Shown here in pieces: positions 1 through 8,259 of a stretch of DNA of 13,251 bases. The notes under the pieces are model-generated. The model saw only the letters and a list, made by a program, of their open reading frames with translations, was not told the DNA's origin and ran no database searches. Each line of letters starts with the position of its first letter. Positions within the stretch are counted from its first letter, which is position 1. The DNA comes from Verrucomicrobiota bacterium (GTDB lineage: Bacteria; Verrucomicrobiota; Verrucomicrobiia; Opitutales; Opitutaceae): assembly GCA_023446865.1 (NCBI GenBank), contig JAEXPL010000493.1, forward strand, positions 1 to 13,251, read 5' to 3'. The position numbers and the translations under genes were made by a program.

Positions 1-1399
1 GGGTCGTACGGGTGCGGATGACGATGCGGCCCTTCTTCTCGCCGCGCTGCTTGAGCGCCGCGGCGACGGCCTGGGCGGCGTTGATGATGAGGTTGAGGAC
101 GACCTGGTTGAACTCGTCGACGACCACGGGCACCTCGGGTTGCTGCGGGTCGAATTCCGTGGCGAGGTCGGCGACGTATTTCCACTCGTGCCGCGAGACG
201 GTCACCGCGGTCTCGATCAGCCGGGCGAGGGCGGCGGGAACGCGGCCGGTTGCGATCGGGTGGGCGAAATCCTTGAGCGCGCCGACGATCCGGGAGATCC
301 GCGACAAGCCGTCGAGCGACTGGGTGAGACAGGAGGGGATTTCCGTGCGGAGGAAATCCAGTTCGATGTCCGAGGCGATCTCGTCGAGCTCGGCCAGGGG
401 GGCCTTCAGCTGGGGCAGCGTCGCGGCCTGGGCACGGAGTGCGTCGACGGCGGCGAGGTAGCGGGTGAGATGCTGGAACGAGAGCGTAAGGAAGCGCAGG
501 TTGTCGGCGACGAACTGGCTGGGGGTGTTGATCTCGTGGGCGATGCCGGCGGAGAGGCGGCCGACCGATTCCTGCTTGTGGGCGAGATCGAGCTGGGCCT
601 GGAGGTTCCGGTGCTCCTCGGCCGCGCGTTTCTGCTCGGTGATGTCCTCCTTGACCGCGATGAAGTGGGTGACGGTGCCGTCCTCGGATCGTACGGGAGA
701 GATGGTGGCGCGCTCCCAGAACAGGGAGCCGTCCTTGCGGCGGTTCCGGAGTTCGCCGACCCAGTCGGCGCCGGCGGAGCTGGTGTTCCAGAGCTGGGCG
801 TAGAACTCCGGCGGATGCGCCCCGGACTTGAGGAGGCGCGGGTTGTGGCCCCTGACCTCGGCGAGGGTGTAGCCGGTCGTCCGCTCGAACCACGGGTTGG
901 CGTACTCGACGGTGCCGTTGGCGTCGGTGATCACGATCGACACCGGACATTGGGATACGGCCCGGGTGAGCAGGCTGAGCTGCTCCTCCGCAAGGCGGCG
1001 TTTGGTCACGTCGCGCGAGACTCCGAAGGTGCCGATGATCGTGCCGTCGAGGTCGCGCAACGGGAGCTTGGTGGTGGCAACCCAGGTGATGCGCCCGTCG
1101 GGCCAGGTCTCCTTTTCGATCGAGTCGAGGATGGGCTGTTCCGTCGCGATGATCCGCTGCTCGTCGGCAAAGGCGGCGCTGGCGTGATCCTTCGCGAACA
1201 GGTCGAAGTCGCTGCGCCCGACGATGGCCGCGGAATTGGCGTAGCCGGCCCAGCGGGCGAGGGCGGCGTTGACGCAGAGGAACCGGCTGGTGCGGTCCTT
1301 GAAGTAGATGTGATCCGGGAGGTGTTCCAGGAGCGCCTTGAGCAGGACTTGCTCGAGGCGGGAAAGGTCGGGGCCTGGCGGTTGGGAAGCCTCGGGCAT
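1..1399 (-). CDS. PAS-PAS sensor histidine kinase, C-terminal part outside window
   Basis: Probable sensor histidine kinase that autophosphorylates on His and passes phosphate to an unseen response regulator. 466 codons are readable before the left edge cuts the gene. Two PAS domains lie at about residues 20-137 and 142-258; the second ends in the PAC-like EDITEQKRAAEEH. A short coiled-coil linker follows, then an H-box AGIAHEINTPSQFV with phospho-acceptor H288. The N-box NLIINAAQAV (N440) starts the ATPase domain; its G1 and G2 boxes lie beyond the window. No membrane segment is visible, so sensing is probably cytoplasmic. The ATG is fixed by an in-frame TAG at 1436-1438, 13 codons upstream, with no other start codon between. 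No strong ribosome binding site is visible. It is transcribed away from the kinase-like gene at 1528. The family call is secure; the signal and partner are unknown. Confidence 0.93.
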   Translation of the reverse strand, partial: MPEASQPPGPDLSRLEQVLLKALLEHLPDHIYFKDRTSRFLCVNAALARWAGYANSAAIVGRSDFDLFAKDHASAAFADEQRIIATEQPILDSIEKETWPDGRITWVATTKLPLRDLDGTIIGTFGVSRDVTKRRLAEEQLSLLTRAVSQCPVSIVITDANGTVEYANPWFERTTGYTLAEVRGHNPRLLKSGAHPPEFYAQLWNTSSAGADWVGELRNRRKDGSLFWERATISPVRSEDGTVTHFIAVKEDITEQKRAAEEHRNLQAQLDLAHKQESVGRLSAGIAHEINTPSQFVADNLRFLTLSFQHLTRYLAAVDALRAQAATLPQLKAPLAELDEIASDIELDFLRTEIPSCLTQSLDGLSRISRIVGALKDFAHPIATGRVPAALARLIETAVTVSRHEWKYVADLATEFDPQQPEVPVVVDEFNQVVLNLIINAAQAVAAALKQRGEKKGRIVIRTRTT

Positions 1400-1527
1400 G
1401 GTGCGGAGGTGGCGGGAGAGGCGCGGGACCCCTCTCTATCGGTTGCCGGCCGGGTAGCTTGATCGCGATGTGCGGGCGCCCGTTTCGGGATCAAGCGCCC
1501 CGGGGGGGCGACCGATGAAGGGGGCCT
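1400..1527. promoter_or_regulatory. divergent intergenic region
   Basis: This 128-bp gap separates two outward-facing signalling genes, so both promoters should lie here. A purine-rich GAAGGGGG just before the ATG at 1528 is a plausible ribosome binding site for the plus-strand gene. I see no convincing -35/-10 pair. Unlike the longer gaps it carries none of the recurring repeat modules. The promoter role is inferred from gene orientation only. Confidence 0.35.
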
Positions 1528-2427
1528 ATGCACGAAGTCGAGATCACCGAGATTCCGCCGCTCAGCCCGGGGGAACAGTCGATCGTGGACTTCCACAGCG
1601 TCGTCAATGTCGTCAACGTGCTCAACTGCGAGCTGCTGGTGCTCGGGCTCACGCTGGCCAACGACGAGAATCTTTTCGCGCGCAGCCAGGCGGCCTGTCA
1701 GGAGATCATGGACTCGCTGGCCGACCGGGAGCGCGCGCTGCGGCAAGCGGCCGTCGTGGAGGAGCTGGAACGGGCCGTGCTCGCGGAGATCGCGGAGCGT
1801 ACCGCCGGACACGCGCCCGGGCCGGAGCTTTGCGAGACGCTCGAGAACGTGCGTTCGGTCTTCGCCATCCTGAAGGTGCGGGCGCGGGAGCTGCTGGCCC
1901 GCGCCGCCGCGCCGGAGCGCTGGGAGGTCTTCGACCCGGAGGCGCTGCGGCGGAACTTCGCCGACGTGTTCGCGGCGATCGAGCGCAACAGCCTCGGCCG
2001 CTACCGCATCCTCTACAACGCCGCGCTGCGGAATCCGAACGACTACTACGTGGATCTGAAGATCGAGTGCGCGGGCGGGGTGCTGGTGATGCCGCCGGTC
2101 CTGCAGGATGTGATGCGCGACCTGATCGCCAACGCCCGGAAATACACCCCGCAGGGCGGCCACATCATCGCGGCGCTCCATGCCGATGCGCAGGCGCTGC
2201 GTTTCGTCGTGCGCGACGACGGCAAGGGCATCCCGCCCGAGGAGATCCGCGCGGTCGTGGCCGTCCGCAAACGCGCCAGCAACGTCGGTTCGGTCCGCAC
2301 GATGGGCGGGGGCTTCGGTCTCACGAAGGCGTTTCTGGTCACCAAGCAGTTTGGCGGCCGTTTCTGGATCGCGTCCGAGCTCGACCACGGCACGCAGGTG
2401 CGGCTGTGGATCCCGCGGCCCGCGTGA
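1528..2427 (+). CDS. short histidine-kinase-like ATPase protein
   Basis: A 299-residue protein with a GHKL/HATPase_c domain in its C-terminal half. The N-box is DLIANARKYTP (N202), the G1 box RDDGKGIP (D230/D231) and the G2 box MGGGFGL (260-264), all intact for ATP binding. There is no recognisable PAS, GAF or membrane segment. The N-terminal helical part contains DFHSVVNVVNVLN, where H23 followed by N27 resembles a degenerate dimerisation/phospho-acceptor helix; this is inference. It could be a minimal soluble histidine kinase or an ATPase that acts on a partner's receiver domain. The start is supported by GAAGGGGG a few bases upstream. It diverges from the PAS kinase and converges with the hybrid-kinase operon, so it sits in a signalling cluster but is transcribed alone. 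Confidence 0.85.
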   Translation: MHEVEITEIPPLSPGEQSIVDFHSVVNVVNVLNCELLVLGLTLANDENLFARSQAACQEIMDSLADRERALRQAAVVEELERAVLAEIAERTAGHAPGPELCETLENVRSVFAILKVRARELLARAAAPERWEVFDPEALRRNFADVFAAIERNSLGRYRILYNAALRNPNDYYVDLKIECAGGVLVMPPVLQDVMRDLIANARKYTPQGGHIIAALHADAQALRFVVRDDGKGIPPEEIRAVVAVRKRASNVGSVRTMGGGFGLTKAFLVTKQFGGRFWIASELDHGTQVRLWIPRPA

Positions 2428-2613
2428 GCGCCGGCGCGGCGGGTCCGACAGGTGCCGTCGTTCCACGCTTCCCGTTCCGAGTGTTCCGGTTCCAGGTTCC
2501 ACCGCCTGTCTCCAGGATGTCGGATACCGGCCCGAAACGCTCATCCGTTCCGCGGCACCGACCACTGCCTACCGTCAACTGTCCACCGTCTACCGGCCAC
2601 CGCTCATCGCGCC
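2428..2613. repeat. convergent intergenic gap made of repeat modules
   Basis: This gap separates two convergent genes and contains no credible ORF. It reads as reverse-oriented repeat modules: a GTTCC-rich tract (2458-2500), a degenerate hairpin GAAACGC/TCAT/CCGTTCC (2534-2551), and a CTGTCCACCGTCTACCGG tract (about 2577-2600). The same modules recur in the same relative order in the other gaps. No hairpin followed by a T-run is visible, so an intrinsic terminator cannot be called. Confidence 0.6.
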
Positions 2614-4392
2614 TCACCGCATGGCGGCGCCGAGGGGCATGGTGTCGAGGAGCTGCTGCTTGAGGTCGGTGGAGCTGAAGGGCTTGGGCAGGAAGGCGTC
2701 GAACCCGGCGTTGAGGCACTTGTCGCGGTCCTCGCGCAGGGCGTTGGCGGTCATCGCGACACAACGGGGGCGGTGGCCGCGGGGAAGACGTTTGTGGACA
2801 TTGCGCAACACCTCGTAGCCGTCGAGGTCGGGCATCTGCAGGTCGATGAGCAGCAGGTCGAAGGTCTCGGCGAGGGCGATCTTCAGGCCCTGGTCGCCGC
2901 CGGTGGCGACGATGGGGGTGTAGCCCATCTTCGTGAGCATGCGGCAGGCGACGAGCTGGTTCATCGCGCTGTCGTCGATGACGAGGATGCGGAGCGGATG
3001 GGCCTCGGCGAGGCCGGCGTCGAACACCGTGGGCGGGCGGCGGGCCTCGTTGTGGTTGGCCGAGGCGGGGAGCTCGAAGGGGATTTCGCAGGAAAACTTG
3101 CTGCCGGCGCCGGGCTGGCTGGTGGCCCAGATGTCGCCATTCATGAGGTTGCAGAGCGACTTGCTGATCGCGAGGCCGAGACCGGTGCCGCCGTAGACGC
3201 GCGTGGTCGAGGCGTCGGCCTGGGAGAAGGGGCGGAAGAGGTGCTCGAGCGTGTCGGCGTTCATGCCGATGCCGGTATCCGAGATATCGAAACGCAGGGC
3301 GACGGGGCCGTCGGCGAGCGGACCGCCGGCGTGGGCGGGCCGGATCTCGCAGGCGACCTGGCCGTGGTCGGTGAACTTGATGGCGGTGCCGAGGAGGTTG
3401 AGGAGCACCTGGCGCAGGCGGGTCTGGTCGCCGAGGACCTGGACGGGCACGAACTCGTCGAGCTCGAGGCGGAGCTCGACGTTCTTGGCCTGGGCGAGCG
3501 GCCGCATGAGGCGGATCACGTCGTGGGCGAGGTGATGCAGGTCGAAGGGCTCGTGTTCGAGGACGAGCTTGCCAGCCTCGATCTTGGAGTAGTCGAGGAT
3601 GTCGGAGAGGATGACGAGGAGGTTCTGGCCGCATTCGCGCAGGGTGCGCAGGTCGGCGCGCTGCTCCTCGTCGAGGTTGGAGGACTCGAGCAGCTCCGTG
3701 AGCCCGAGGATGCCGTTCATCGGCGTGCGGATCTCGTGGCTCATGTTGGCGAGGAAGCGGGACTTCACGAGGGCCGATTCCTGGGCGGCGGTGAGGGCGA
3801 CCTCGAGCTGGGAGGTGCGGGTGGCGACCATCTGCTCGAGCTCGGCGTTCTGGCGCATGATGCGCAGCTGGAGCGTGGAGTTCTCGAGGGCGTAGGCGCC
3901 TTGGCCGAGGATGATCGTGAGCAGGCGCATGCCGATGTCGTTCTCATGCATGTGCGTGTCGCGCAGGAGGCCGACGAACATGCCCAGGCAACGCGAACGG
4001 GTGGCGATGGAGTGGAGCACGAGCGTGCCGGCGGTGTTGTCGCCGGCGCGGGTGAAGAGGGGGCGGTTCTGGCGCAGCGCCCAGGCGAAGGTGCCCTCGT
4101 CGATGGCGCGGTCCACGGCCTGCTGGATGAGCTCGCGGTTGCCGACGGGGTCGCAGTCCTCGAGGAGGAACTCGGCGGTGTCGTGGGCGACGAGGAAGAA
4201 GGCGGCGGTGTGGAGCGGGAGCAGTTGGCGCAGGTGGATGCGCAGGCTCTTGAGGATCTGCTTGGTCTCGCCGCTGTTGAGGCTGAGGGAGCTGCCGAGC
4301 GAGGAGAGGATCTCGAGCAGCTCGATCTGCTCGAAGGGCCGCAGGGTGCGGATGTCGCCGGTGGGCAGGGAGGTGGCGCTGTTCTGGTCCAT
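2614..4392 (-). CDS. GAF hybrid sensor histidine kinase with receiver domain
   Basis: A 592-residue soluble hybrid kinase. Residues about 25-170 look like a GAF-type sensor. A coiled coil follows at about 172-210, then the HisKA H-box FLANMSHEIRTPMNG (H219), an ATPase domain at about 320-440, and a receiver at 467-585. The receiver has D473/D474, phospho-acceptor D517 in LLLIDLQMPDLDG, T548 and K570 and looks functional. The G1 box SDTGIGM (D372) and G2 box GGTGLGL (401-406) are intact. The N-box reads NLLGTAIKFT: T336 (codon ACC, 3385-3387) replaces the Asn that normally binds Mg-ATP, so autophosphorylation may be impaired. It is the last gene of a three-gene operon, 13 nt after the HDOD gene stop. 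Family call firm; ligand unknown. Confidence 0.95.
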   Translation of the reverse strand: MDQNSATSLPTGDIRTLRPFEQIELLEILSSLGSSLSLNSGETKQILKSLRIHLRQLLPLHTAAFFLVAHDTAEFLLEDCDPVGNRELIQQAVDRAIDEGTFAWALRQNRPLFTRAGDNTAGTLVLHSIATRSRCLGMFVGLLRDTHMHENDIGMRLLTIILGQGAYALENSTLQLRIMRQNAELEQMVATRTSQLEVALTAAQESALVKSRFLANMSHEIRTPMNGILGLTELLESSNLDEEQRADLRTLRECGQNLLVILSDILDYSKIEAGKLVLEHEPFDLHHLAHDVIRLMRPLAQAKNVELRLELDEFVPVQVLGDQTRLRQVLLNLLGTAIKFTDHGQVACEIRPAHAGGPLADGPVALRFDISDTGIGMNADTLEHLFRPFSQADASTTRVYGGTGLGLAISKSLCNLMNGDIWATSQPGAGSKFSCEIPFELPASANHNEARRPPTVFDAGLAEAHPLRILVIDDSAMNQLVACRMLTKMGYTPIVATGGDQGLKIALAETFDLLLIDLQMPDLDGYEVLRNVHKRLPRGHRPRCVAMTANALREDRDKCLNAGFDAFLPKPFSSTDLKQQLLDTMPLGAAMR

Positions 4393-4405
4393 GTCCGGGG
4401 CGCCG

Positions 4406-5251
4406 TTACGCGAGAATGGTCTTGGTCACTTCGTCGAGCTGGCGGTGGATCTCCTTCTCGAGGGGCGGGATCATCTCCGCGCCGAGGCCCGCCAGATCCC
4501 AGTGCGGGGGGGGGAGCGGGGGCACGAAGCGTTCGCCGCTGGAGCCGCAGCGCATGGCGTTCACGAGTACATCGGCGGTGTGGAGGATGGCGGTCTCGAT
4601 GGGGTAGAGGCTGCTCGCGCTGTAGCTGTGGTGCATCTTGATCGGCTCGCACAGGCGGGCCGGGAGCTTCCAGGTGCGCAGCAGATCGTAGCCGACGGTG
4701 GCGTGGTCGAAACCGAGGATGGTGTTTTCGCACTGGAAGAGCAGGCGTTGCTCCTGGCCGGCCAGCTCGAGCGTGGCGGCGGCCTGCTCGGGCAGGTGCT
4801 GGAAGATGACGAGCCGCCCGATGTCGTGCAGCAGGCCGAGCAGAAAGAACCGCTCGGTGTTGGGCTCCCGGCGACGCGCGGCGACGAGCCGGGCGGTGAC
4901 GCCGCAGGCGATGCTGTGGCGCCAGAACAGCTCCATGTTGACGAGTTCGCGCGGCACGCGGCTGAAGATCGAGGCCACGCAGGTGCCCTGCACGAGGGCG
5001 ACCATCTGCTCGGCACCGATCATGGTGACGGCATGGCTGATGGTCTCGATGCGGGAGGGAAAGCCGTAGAAGGAGCTGTTGGCGAGCTGGAGGATGCGGG
5101 CGGAGAGGGCCTGGTCGGCCATGAGCACCTCGCCGATGTCGCTCATGGAGCTGTCGGGGTTCTGCACGACCTCCTGCAGCCGGTGGAAAGTCTGCGGCAG
5201 CGAGTAGACGGTGCGGACCTTGGCGATGAGTTGGGCGACGGTCGTGCTCAT
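4406..5251 (-). CDS. HDOD domain signalling protein
   Basis: A 281-residue HDOD protein. HDOD is an HD-related domain common in regulatory proteins linked to two-component and cyclic-di-nucleotide signalling; catalytic activity is often absent. The domain spans about residues 12-205: VYSLPQTFHRLQEVVQNP at the start, then LMADQALSARILQLANSSFYG, ISHAVTMIGAEQM and GLLHDIGRL. H142-D143 keep an HD pair, and H183 and H207/H208 are further candidate metal ligands, so residual metal binding is possible. The reading frame stays open far upstream, but the start at 5251 is chosen because its ATGA overlaps the stop of the upstream gene by 4 nt and the upstream extension is Arg/Pro-rich antisense-type peptide. 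It is the middle gene of the operon and probably relays signals together with the hybrid kinase. Confidence 0.93.
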   Translation of the reverse strand: MSTTVAQLIAKVRTVYSLPQTFHRLQEVVQNPDSSMSDIGEVLMADQALSARILQLANSSFYGFPSRIETISHAVTMIGAEQMVALVQGTCVASIFSRVPRELVNMELFWRHSIACGVTARLVAARRREPNTERFFLLGLLHDIGRLVIFQHLPEQAAATLELAGQEQRLLFQCENTILGFDHATVGYDLLRTWKLPARLCEPIKMHHSYSASSLYPIETAILHTADVLVNAMRCGSSGERFVPPLPPPHWDLAGLGAEMIPPLEKEIHRQLDEVTKTILA

Positions 5252-5604
5252 GGGGCGGGGGCGGGCGGGGGCGGGATCTGCTGGCGAAGCTCGGCGAGCA
5301 CGGCCAAGCGCATGAGTTCGGCGATCCCCGGGTGGGCCGGATCGGTGTGGCGGAAACGGGTGCCGACGGCGGCTTGGGCGCGGTCGAGCATCGCCGGGGT
5401 GGCCCGGGCGAGGAGCGAATCCTCGTGGTCGGGTGGTTTCGGGCCCTCGATCTCGACCTGCTGGATGCCCCACGAACGGAGCACGCGCAGGTGTTTCTCG
5501 GTGATCTCGGTGCCGGTGCGCAGGAGCACTTGGCCGGACGCCTCGACGACGTCCTTTCCGACCTTCATTCCGGGATTGAGTGAATCGATGTCCAGCAGAG
5601 CCAT
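5248..5604 (-). CDS. small protein resembling the N-terminal segment of HD-GYP/HDOD regulators
   Basis: A 118-residue soluble protein. Residues 5-53 (DIDSLNPGMKVGKDVVEASG, then QVLLRTGTEITEKHLRVLRSWGI) follow a pattern familiar from segments preceding HD-GYP domains, in which a PGM-x-V-x-x-DV strand leads to a GxLLxxGTxIT turn and a helix ending in WGI. I give no formal family name. The C-terminal half is helical and ends in a proline run, PPPPAPAP. Its stop overlaps the HDOD start (ATGA), which indicates translational coupling and stoichiometric production, so it is likely a stand-alone partner domain of the HDOD protein. It is the first gene of the operon; the promoter must lie above 5604. 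No strong ribosome binding site is visible. Confidence 0.82.
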   Translation of the reverse strand: MALLDIDSLNPGMKVGKDVVEASGQVLLRTGTEITEKHLRVLRSWGIQQVEIEGPKPPDHEDSLLARATPAMLDRAQAAVGTRFRHTDPAHPGIAELMRLAVLAELRQQIPPPPAPAP

Positions 5605-6292
5605 GGGCGAAGGCGCCGTTCGGCCCGTGCGGGACAGGGACGTTCGGTGCCGGGGCTAACATCGGGCCGGCTCGCGATAAGTTTAGGGGGGATCGGGAAT
5701 CGCGGAGCTCGGGGAGCGGAAAGAAACGCGGAACGGAGAACTCGGAGCGGGGAAGGGGGAACGCGGAACGAGGAAGTTGAGACCGGAGCGGAGGGCGGAC
5801 GGCGGCTCATCCACCGCGTCCATCACTGTCCATCGGGTCCAGCGACCCGCCCGGAAGGAAACCGGAGATCGGAGCGGAGAGCGGAAAGGGAAGAGCGGAA
5901 GAGCTCACGCGCGTGGCGGCGGGCGGAGGACGGCGGGCCGGTGTCCGCTGACCGGAAGTCGGACGACAGAAGGTAACGAAGGAAACGAAGACCGGAGGAA
6001 TCTCGGAGCTCGAACCGGAGGGAAATCTGGAAAACAGGAACGACCGGATACCGGACACCGGAAACCGGTGGACCGGTGAGCGGTACGCGGCCGACAGGAA
6101 ACCGGTGGACTGGAAACTGGCTCAAGCAGCGGGTAGCGATGAGCTAGCATTTGGACCGTAGCCGGCTTCCACCGGCACGGAACTCTCACGAGTTCCGCTA
6201 CGCCGGAGTCCATTCAGCGGACACCCGGTGGACCGGCGGCGGTGACGGGCAGACCGTCCACCGCCCACCGTCCACTGTCCACCGGCAACGGC
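5605..6292. repeat. 688-bp repeat-mosaic gap without genes
   Basis: No credible gene. From left to right: the presumed promoter region of the minus-strand operon (5605-5690); a purine-rich GGAACGCGGAAC-type tract (about 5709-5776); a GACAGAAGGTAACGAAGG tract (about 5961-5992); short period repeats rich in ACCGGA/GGAAACCGG (about 5993-6118); a strong hairpin (6172-6206); and a GTCCACTGTCCACCGG tract (about 6252-6291) that ends at the pgi stop codon. Frames across it give low-complexity Arg/Gly/Ser peptides. Confidence 0.6.
6172..6206. repeat. family A hairpin, compensated variant
   Basis: The arms GGAACTC (6179-6185) and GAGTTCC (6190-6196) pair perfectly around a TCAC loop and are flanked by CCGGC/GCCGG (6172-6176, 6202-6206). 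Other copies in the window carry GAAACGC/GCGTTCC. Here the central pair has changed on both arms, so pairing is kept. It lies downstream of pgi but has no T-run, so a terminator role is unproven. Confidence 0.7.
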
Positions 6293-7867
6293 TCAGTTCT
6301 TCGTGAACGTCGCTTGGTGCCAGGTGGCGCCGCGGCCGCGGGTCACGCCGGACTGCGGGTTCGCGGCGAGGTGTTCGAGGATCTTGAACACGGGCTCGGG
6401 GTCGGTGCCGAGGCGGGCGGCGAGGGCTTCGGCGGTGAAGGCCGTGCCCGGGTCGGCGGCGAGGGCGGCGGTGATCTTCTTCTTCAAGGTGATCACGACG
6501 CCGGCGGCCTTCTTGCCGGCTTCGACACCGGGTTGGTGATACGCGTTGATGTTCACCAGCGTGGCGTAGAAGCCCACGGTGCGTTCGTAGAGGGCGATGA
6601 GCGTGCCGACGGTCCTCGGCGAGACATCGGGCACGGTGATGGTGAGCGACTCGCGGCCCTTCTCGGTGAGGGCGTCGCGGGTGCCGAGGTAGAAGCCCTG
6701 CAGGTAGTCGCCGCTGGTGATGCCGCCGGCCTCGACTTCCATGGACTCGCCGGTGCGGTCGCGCAGGACCTCGATGAAGGTGACGAAGAAGTTGTTCACG
6801 CCCTCGCGCAATTGCTGCACGTAGGCGTGCTGGTCGCTGGAGCCCTTGTTGCCATAGACGGCGATACCCTGGTTGACGACGCGGCGGGCGAGATCGAGCT
6901 CCTTGCCGATCGACTCCATGATGAGCTGCTGGAGGTAGCGCGAGAAGAGGAGGAGGCGGTCCTTGTAGGGGAGGATGACCATGTCCTTCGCGCCCACGCC
7001 CTTGGTGGCGAGGAACCACGCGGCGGCGAGGAGCGCGGCCGGGTTGGCGCGCAGCTTCGGGTTGCGGGTGAGCTGGTCCATCGCGGCGGCGCCGGAGAGC
7101 AGCTCGCCGATATCCAAACCTTGGAGCGCCGCGGGCAACAGGCCCACCGGCCCGAGCTCGCTGGTGCGGCCGCCCACCCAGTCCCACATCGGGAAGCGCG
7201 CGAGCCAGCCCTCGCCCTGGGCGACGTGGTCGAGCTTGGAGCCCTCGCCGGTGACGGCGACGAAATGCTTGGGGTAGTTTAGGCCGGCGGCCTGGAACGC
7301 GGCGGCGGCCTCGAGCATGCCGTTGCGGGTCTCGACGGTGCCGCCGGACTTGGAGATCACGAGCACGACGGTCTCGTGGAGCTTGCCGGCGAGGGCGGCG
7401 AGCACGGTGTCCATGCCGTCGGGGTCGGTGTTGTCGAAGAACCAGACGGCCATCTTGTCGGTCTGCGGGTGGCCGAGGGCCTCGCGCACGAACTGCGGCC
7501 CGAGGGCGGAGCCGCCGATGCCGACGACGAGCACGTGCTTGAAGGGCCCGCGCGGGCCGGCGAGCTCGCCGCGGTGCACGCGGCCGGCGAAGTCCTGGAT
7601 GCGTGTGAGCGAGTCGGAGATGGCGGTCTTGATCTCGGGGGTGGGGGCGAGGGCGGGGGAGCGCAGCCAGTAGTGGCCGACCATGCGCTGCTCGTCGGGG
7701 TTGGCGATGGCGCCCTGCTCGAGCATGGCCATGTCGTCGAAGACCTGCTGGAACTTCGGTTCCAGGATGTCGAGGGCTTCGGAGTCGAAGCCCATGCGGC
7801 TCAGGTCGAGCGTGAACGCGAGGCGTTCGTCGTGGAAGGACAGCGAGGTGAAACGGGACCAGGACAT
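6293..7867 (-). CDS. pgi: glucose-6-phosphate isomerase
   Basis: Interconverts glucose-6-phosphate and fructose-6-phosphate in the cytoplasm (glycolysis/gluconeogenesis). The 524-residue protein has the two SIS-type sugar-isomerase domains. Visible motifs are VVGIGGSALGP (114-124), the phosphate-binding SKSGGT loop (172-177), FPMWDWVGGRTSELG (225-239), the presumed catalytic-base region LIMESIGKE (E318), GSSDQHAYVQQ (H347) and QPGVEAGKKAA (K452). Residues about 465-524 form an extra C-terminal segment with winged-helix-like character (FTAEALAARLGTDPEPVFKILEHLAAN). To my knowledge a similar tail occurs in cyanobacterial-type PGIs, so it is probably normal for this subfamily. The start at 7867 has no clear ribosome binding site. 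The gene is monocistronic, faces away from the GbsR-like regulator, and is separated from it by a duplicated repeat cassette. Confidence 0.97.
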   Translation of the reverse strand: MSWSRFTSLSFHDERLAFTLDLSRMGFDSEALDILEPKFQQVFDDMAMLEQGAIANPDEQRMVGHYWLRSPALAPTPEIKTAISDSLTRIQDFAGRVHRGELAGPRGPFKHVLVVGIGGSALGPQFVREALGHPQTDKMAVWFFDNTDPDGMDTVLAALAGKLHETVVLVISKSGGTVETRNGMLEAAAAFQAAGLNYPKHFVAVTGEGSKLDHVAQGEGWLARFPMWDWVGGRTSELGPVGLLPAALQGLDIGELLSGAAAMDQLTRNPKLRANPAALLAAAWFLATKGVGAKDMVILPYKDRLLLFSRYLQQLIMESIGKELDLARRVVNQGIAVYGNKGSSDQHAYVQQLREGVNNFFVTFIEVLRDRTGESMEVEAGGITSGDYLQGFYLGTRDALTEKGRESLTITVPDVSPRTVGTLIALYERTVGFYATLVNINAYHQPGVEAGKKAAGVVITLKKKITAALAADPGTAFTAEALAARLGTDPEPVFKILEHLAANPQSGVTRGRGATWHQATFTKN

Positions 7868-8010
7868 GGCGGGAAGGATGAGGGACCGGGTACGAATGAC
7901 AAACGGCCGGTTGCACGGCCGCGGAATTCGGCGCGGACGTTGCCGGGTCGGCGCCGGGCTGGCGAGCGAAACTACCGCGGGAAAGCCCCCGGCTGCATCA
8001 ACCGCGCGTT

Positions 8011-8167
8011 GCCGGTGGGCAGTGGACGGTAGACGGTGGCCGGTGATCGGTGTAGCGGAACGCGTGAGCGTTTCGATCCGGTGACGGGTAACTCGGAACG
8101 CGGAACTCGAAACGCGGAACGCGGCGATCGATCTGGAGAACCTGGCCAGGGCGCTGACCTGGCACTC
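8011..8167 (+). repeat. composite repeat cassette, copy 1
   Basis: 157 bp, matching 8260-8419 with five substitutions and one 3-bp indel by eye. In order it contains a GTGGGCAGTGGACGGTAGAC tract, the 18-nt family A hairpin (8057-8074), a GGAACGCGGAAC purine tract (about 8093-8122), CGATCGATCTGG (8125-8136), and hairpin GCCAGG/CCTGGC (8145-8163). Confidence 0.9.
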
Positions 8168-8259
8168 TGATCTGGACGAGAGAGAATGTGGAAATCAGGA
8201 AGGCGGGAACGGAGCCCGGATTGACGACAAAAGGTAACGAAGGGGAGGAAAGGGTAGGA

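Noticed and set aside
140..1462. 440-codon plus-strand frame opposite the PAS kinase
   Set aside because: Antisense shadow; the minus strand carries two PAS domains and an H-box in frame.
2452..4641. Long plus-strand open frame of 729 codons opposite the hybrid kinase
   Set aside because: It is the antisense of a gene with complete domain motifs. Acidic/Gly/Val-rich composition is typical of the complement of GC-rich coding sequence.
4406..5662. Longer 418-codon version of the HDOD gene
   Set aside because: The extension overlaps the whole 118-residue upstream gene in another frame and is Arg/Pro-rich low complexity. The ATGA overlap gives a better start.
6172..6206. Intrinsic transcription terminators at the hairpins
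   Set aside because: No T-run follows the stems, and several copies lie upstream of genes. A role in termination cannot be shown from the sequence.
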